Of a stretch of 64,000 bases of DNA, positions 60,620 to 64,000 are shown in pieces. The notes under the pieces are model-generated. The model searched no databases. It had not been told where the DNA came from and was given only the letters and a program-made list of their open reading frames with translations. Source of the DNA: an uncultured Opitutales bacterium. GTDB taxonomy: Bacteria > Verrucomicrobiota > Verrucomicrobiia > Opitutales > Intestinicryptomonadaceae. Numbering within the stretch: the stretch's first letter is position 1; each line of letters starts with the position of its first letter. Location: the NCBI GenBank assembly GCA_934613645.1, contig CAKTTC010000010.1:15351-79350 (forward strand). The letters are read 5' to 3'. The position numbers and the translations under genes are program-made.

Positions 60620-61263
60620 TGGCTGGTAAACGCTTAATGGACAACGCGGCGGTTGACGCAAACAATCCGCTTTTATCGACGGACAAGTTTGTTGTGGCAA
60701 ATGACACCGACAGGGTGATGACGTTTGCCGAGCTTGCACGCATTCTGCACGAGGGCGTAGACGGTATAGAGTCTGTCAAGTTTGCTTCCGATGCGGATTT
60801 GGCGGCGTTTACCGCGCCCGACAATGCCAAATATAGATTCAAGGACGGCGAGATTCAATTCTTTAACGCCGACGCGAACAAGTGGGTTTCGCTCAAGTTT
60901 GTATCGTCTTCTGGTGCGGTTTTAAAGTGGGTAATAGGCGGCGCGGAGTATCGCGCGGTAAGTGTCAACGCCAACGGCGAAATTGTCGAGCCTGCAAACT
61001 TTATCAAGGCGAATAAAATCGTTACGGCGGACGGCGGACAGCTTGCCTCGATAAAGGCGGGCAGCGGTTTGATTGGTGCGGACTATAACGGGGCGACGGA
61101 ACAGGAGTGGAAGCTCGACGAAGTTTTCCTAAAGACGTTTATCGGCAACACAACGGATTCGCAGAAATTTATCAGAGCCGACAGCGGCGAGTTGGTCGCG
61201 CTCAAATGCCGCGTAAAAAACGGCGCAGTTCAATTTTACGGAGAGATAGTCAATGAGCAATAA
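60619..61263 (+). CDS. Hypothetical virion-associated protein (214 aa)
   Basis: Begins MAGKRLMDNAAVDANNPLLS. It is beta-rich with turns of the NADANKWVSLKFVSS and KIVTADGGQLASIKAGSGLI kind, resembling tail-fibre or head-decoration repeats. No signal peptide. In the position where a scaffold or head protein would lie, but not recognisable as one. The next gene overlaps by 11 bp. Confidence 0.5.
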   Translation: MAGKRLMDNAAVDANNPLLSTDKFVVANDTDRVMTFAELARILHEGVDGIESVKFASDADLAAFTAPDNAKYRFKDGEIQFFNADANKWVSLKFVSSSGAVLKWVIGGAEYRAVSVNANGEIVEPANFIKANKIVTADGGQLASIKAGSGLIGADYNGATEQEWKLDEVFLKTFIGNTTDSQKFIRADSGELVALKCRVKNGAVQFYGEIVNEQ

Positions 61264-61468
61264 CGACAACACAGAAGAGGTATCGGCGGGAGTTCCGCCC
61301 GAATTTCAGGCGTTTTTTAATCGGCTTGACGGGCGCAAAACTGTCCACGCCGACACGGTAAAAACAGACACGGTGGAGCTTACAACCGCCGACGGCGAAA
61401 CAATCGAGCTTGAAGGGGTGGTAAAAAACAATACCGCCACGATTAAAGCGAAGAGAAAGGGGAAGTAA
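61253..61468 (+). CDS. Hypothetical prophage protein (71 aa)
   Basis: MSNNDNTEEVSAGVPPEFQA then a short beta pattern (VKTDTVELTTADGETIELEG) and a basic end. The beta part reads as a threonine-rich repeat similar to needle or fibre segments. Not recognised. It is immediately followed by the first signal-peptide gene. Confidence 0.45.
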   Translation: MSNNDNTEEVSAGVPPEFQAFFNRLDGRKTVHADTVKTDTVELTTADGETIELEGVVKNNTATIKAKRKGK

Positions 61469-62605
61469 ATGAAGAAGATTTTACTGTTTTTGGCGGCGTG
61501 TGTGGCGTCGGTTTCGGCATTTGCAGAAGGCGAGTCATACACTGTAATGACCGACGATTCGGGCGCGCTGCTTGTGCCGAGCAAAGCGGAGTTCCACGAA
61601 AAGAATGTCAAGTGCTTCGACCGCGACATACGCCTGTATGTGGATATGACCCCGACGGTAGACGTTTTTCATAAAAATCTCGACGGAAGCTACAACACTT
61701 ACTACTGGACGGATTGCGAGATAAAGGCAATCGACAACCGCACGAATGCAATCATCTATTTCACGTCTACGATTGCACTGAACAATTCGCAGGTGGCGGC
61801 TCTGCACCCAGATATTACCGACAAGGCGATTCGGGTTTGGTATAGAACGGTCTACGGCGGTTCGGGTTGTTATGGCGGCATCTACGAGTTCACCGACTTC
61901 AGCTCTTGCATATACTACGACGCCGACAACAAAGTGCCGATTACGGGCGTGTGGGTATATCCGAACCTTGAAAAGAATATTAAGTGGAACAATAAAAACG
62001 TTTCCGTTCGCGAAATTCTCACGAGCCCAGACGTAACCGTTTTGGCGTGGCGGCAAACGCCGATGCAGGGCGAACTTTACAACAGCCAAAAAGTATGGCG
62101 TCCAGTCCGAGTTGAACGCTACGGAGAGATGCACCAAGTGCCGAACTACATTCCGCAAAATAACGCGTTTGTGAGCCAGCTTGACAGTTGGACGCAGGTA
62201 GGTATCTACCAACACACCGAAAACGGCGGCAACTGTCCACTGTATTACCTAAACGACCAGCTTATTTTTGTGGCAGGCGACGCCTGTCCGTATGACTATG
62301 TGTTGTATTTCCGCTACGGGACAAACTTCAGCAAACAATCAAACAGACGTCTTGTGTTAGAATTCGAGTCCGACACGGCGACTTGGGACACCAAGTCAAC
62401 CGCAGCGCGAACGATAACCATAACGTCGGGCACTGGCAAAGGCACTGTGTTGTGGACAAAACCCGAGAACAGCAATACCGCAACAAGCGCGCGCAAGTTC
62501 TACTTGGCGTTGGACGGAGGGTCTTCGTCGGTGAGTATTTCGGGCCCGTTTATCAAGGGAGAAATTTTCCGTATGCCGAAATTCAGAACTTATTTTGAGG
62601 AGTAA
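61469..62605 (+). CDS. Secreted protein in the prophage late operon (378 aa)
   Basis: A textbook signal peptide (MKKILLFLAACVASVSAFAE) precedes a beta-rich mature protein with many Tyr/Trp/Thr residues and paired cysteines (GGSGCYGGIYEF and DFSSCIYYD). A lectin- or sandwich-like C-terminal part follows (RRLVLEFESDTATWD, TITITSGTGKGTVLWT). I do not recognise it. It is on the same strand and spacing as the portal operon, so it is part of the late transcript. It might bind carbohydrate or form an envelope-attached virion component. Confidence 0.6.
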   Translation: MKKILLFLAACVASVSAFAEGESYTVMTDDSGALLVPSKAEFHEKNVKCFDRDIRLYVDMTPTVDVFHKNLDGSYNTYYWTDCEIKAIDNRTNAIIYFTSTIALNNSQVAALHPDITDKAIRVWYRTVYGGSGCYGGIYEFTDFSSCIYYDADNKVPITGVWVYPNLEKNIKWNNKNVSVREILTSPDVTVLAWRQTPMQGELYNSQKVWRPVRVERYGEMHQVPNYIPQNNAFVSQLDSWTQVGIYQHTENGGNCPLYYLNDQLIFVAGDACPYDYVLYFRYGTNFSKQSNRRLVLEFESDTATWDTKSTAARTITITSGTGKGTVLWTKPENSNTATSARKFYLALDGGSSSVSISGPFIKGEIFRMPKFRTYFEE

Positions 62606-62610
62606 TTCTT

Positions 62611-62901
62611 ATGAAAAAACTGATAACGATTCTTATTTCTTCATTCTTAATGCTTCAATCCGTTTTTGCGGAGGAGTTCGACGAAACGCTTCTGGAGCAC
62701 GTTGACGAGTATTCGCGCTACTGCGGTTTGAGGCTTCATCAGCTGGATTTTTCCGCGCCGCTGCAACGTTCGCGTTTGGCGGGGAGCAATACGTTCATCT
62801 GGTATTTGTGGAACGATGCCGACGCCGCAAAGGGTAACATCGACAAGTTCAATGTTGTAGACGACATCAACACTTTAACTCAACCAAAAGGAAAAAACTA
62901 A
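62611..62901 (+). CDS. Secreted small protein in the prophage late operon (96 aa)
   Basis: Signal peptide MKKLITILISSFLMLQSVFA, then a 75-residue mature part (EEFDETLLEHVDEYSRYCGL, with SNTFIWYLWNDADAAKG). Family unknown. Only 5 bp after the preceding secreted-protein gene and 1 bp before the next. Confidence 0.5.
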   Translation: MKKLITILISSFLMLQSVFAEEFDETLLEHVDEYSRYCGLRLHQLDFSAPLQRSRLAGSNTFIWYLWNDADAAKGNIDKFNVVDDINTLTQPKGKN

Positions 62902-62902
62902 A

Positions 62903-63631
62903 ATGAAAAAGATAATCTCAATCATATCTGTAATTGCATTCGCGGTTGCCGCGAATGCCAAGACCGCCGCCGAGCTTGTGGCGGAACTCGACGCCGCAAA
63001 GGCAAACGGCGTATCGATGTGGGTTGCGTCCACTGAAGTATATCAGGCTAACGCCGCCGACATAGCGACGCTCTTCGAGACGTGGAAGAATACCAACGCG
63101 GGCAAGTTCAAGAGCGGAGAAGCTCCCAATGCTTCGATGACGCCCGAGTCGAAAAAGGAAAACGAAAGTATGCGCTTTTTGTTCACGCGCCATCTTGTAG
63201 CTAACACGGACAAGATAGCGACCACGCCCAAACGCACGGCGTTGTTGTGCTGCCCGTCGTATTGCGTTGCCGCATTCGGCGCAAACGATGCCAACTTCTA
63301 CGCCGACCTCAAGGCTGCGGGCTTTGTAGTGGACGGCGTAAAGTTGCCGACGTATGCAATCTGCAATCTGGCGAAGTCGGTGCAGGATTTTGACTACATC
63401 AAATCGCTTTCGCTTGCGGAGGGAATGGAGAGCCCTGAAATCTACTTCGCCTGTGTCTTCGACGGCATCTTGGATATGTCCGACGCCACGGCGGCGAAAA
63501 CAAAAATCACCGAAATCATCAACTTCCTTGCCAAGAAAAAGCTTTTTGAAAGCAAGTATATGGCGCAGGCAAAGGCGGTGAATTCCATCATCACGGCGCG
63601 GTTGGTGGACAGCAAAATTTTGGGAAAGTAA
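62903..63631 (+). CDS. Secreted protein in the prophage late operon (242 aa)
   Basis: Signal peptide MKKIISIISVIAFAVAANAK, then a helical protein of about 220 residues (TAAELVAELDAAKANGVSMW near the start, a pair of cysteines in ALLCCPSYC near 110, and DFDYIKSLSLAEGMESPE near 160). No family recognised. Third in a row of exported proteins. Confidence 0.55.
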   Translation: MKKIISIISVIAFAVAANAKTAAELVAELDAAKANGVSMWVASTEVYQANAADIATLFETWKNTNAGKFKSGEAPNASMTPESKKENESMRFLFTRHLVANTDKIATTPKRTALLCCPSYCVAAFGANDANFYADLKAAGFVVDGVKLPTYAICNLAKSVQDFDYIKSLSLAEGMESPEIYFACVFDGILDMSDATAAKTKITEIINFLAKKKLFESKYMAQAKAVNSIITARLVDSKILGK

Positions 63632-63644
63632 GAAAGGCTGAACT

Positions 63645-63836
63645 ATGGCAGACGAAAAAGTAGACTTAACGAAAACAGAAACGAAGAAAACTTGGAAGGA
63701 ATCGCTCGGCGCGTTTTTGACGAAAAAAGGCGCGGTAATAGGCGCGGCTCTGGTTGTGCTCGGCGGCATTTTGCAAGGCTCGACCAACTGGGTTGACGGC
63801 GTGGTTTCCATCATCAAAGGATTCTTCGGAGCGTAG
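63645..63836 (+). CDS. Small membrane protein, possibly holin-related (63 aa)
   Basis: A charged N-terminus (MADEKVDLTKTETKKTWKES) precedes one hydrophobic stretch (GAVIGAALVVLGGILQG) and an amphipathic end (WVDGVVSIIKGFFGA). Size and location fit a class III-like holin or a virion membrane protein; neither can be confirmed. Confidence 0.4.
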   Translation: MADEKVDLTKTETKKTWKESLGAFLTKKGAVIGAALVVLGGILQGSTNWVDGVVSIIKGFFGA

Positions 63837-63842
63837 AAAGTT

Positions 63843-64000
63843 ATGGTTTCGGCGATTATTCAACTGCTTGCGGCTGTGTTCAGGGCGTTCCCGAAGCTCA
63901 CAGAGCTTGTAGAATGCGGCTTGGATATGGCGGCGGCAGCGAATGTCGCCGAAGCCATTGAGCGCAAGCAGAAAAAGGACGCGACCGTTGACGCGGCTAT
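63843..64000 (+). CDS. Start of a small helical prophage protein (3' truncated by window edge)
   Basis: ATG at 63843 begins MVSAIIQLLAAVFRAFPKLT, a hydrophobic/amphipathic helix, followed by NVAEAIERKQKKDATVDAA. It lies 6 bp after the previous gene. A hydrophobic start with a charged coiled tail is seen in spanin or holin partners, but the gene is cut off. Confidence 0.45.
   Translation, partial: MVSAIIQLLAAVFRAFPKLTELVECGLDMAAAANVAEAIERKQKKDATVDAA

Overview
The window reads as about 45.4 kb of bacterial chromosome followed by the left 18.5 kb of an integrated prophage that runs off the right edge. The host looks like a Gram-negative member of the PVC group, most likely Verrucomicrobiota. 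That is an inference from gene content: a secreted TIM-barrel carbohydrate-enzyme family, a ThrH-type phosphatase, a DevBC-like exporter pair, a ResB/CcsA cytochrome c system, TolB and many signal-peptide proteins. No marker gene in the window settles the taxonomy.

Host layout. 1-4.0 kb: the 3' end of an unknown gene, then on the minus strand an exporter pair (membrane-fusion protein and permease) leading into argH. 4.0-8.5 kb (plus): a small VOC-fold protein, a secreted clan GH-A-like hydrolase and a secreted TIM-barrel protein. 8.7-13.9 kb (minus): gap, pgk and tpiA, with a second copy of the TIM-barrel family lying between gap and pgk. 14.1-17.0 kb (plus): a 36-codon membrane peptide, a CPBP protease homologue, a tRNA-dihydrouridine synthase and a secreted TPR protein. 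17.0-18.7 kb: a repeat-filled gap. 18.7-30.7 kb (minus): a tightly packed run pheS-pheT-tatC-peptide-binding lipoprotein-fused OppB/OppC permease-secreted protein-priA, with rpmI-rplT just upstream. 32.1-35.2 kb (plus): a lipoprotein, an M42 peptidase and hemD. 35.2-35.9 kb: a second repeat-filled gap. 35.9-45.5 kb: a DegT aminotransferase, UDP-glucose dehydrogenase, tolB, thrH, purM, ychF, resB, ccsA and tRNA-Pro(CGG).

The two repeat-filled gaps share one system of modular palindromes. Conserved flanks of tens of bases surround palindromic cores that differ between copies, and these are nested in longer hairpin elements bounded by an inverted AAAAGCGCGAGG-like end. I know of no named element with this architecture.

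Prophage (about 45.5-64 kb). It starts at the tRNA-Pro gene with a tyrosine recombinase. Next come accessory genes on the minus strand, including a frameshifted GIY-YIG gene, and a divergent pair of ribbon-helix-helix regulators. An early operon follows: a RecT-like annealing protein, a PD-(D/E)XK nuclease, a DUF1064 nuclease, a replication initiator, a MazG-like pyrophosphohydrolase and many small genes. Five phased GGGCACA repeats next to an A-rich stretch lie inside the initiator gene, an arrangement like the lambda origin inside gene O. A terminator, four exact 10-bp repeats and a lone -10 box separate early genes from the terminase and portal operon. After the portal the operon carries three consecutive signal-peptide proteins where head genes would be expected. 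A small Cas2/VapD-like protein sits on the opposite strand between the early and late modules.
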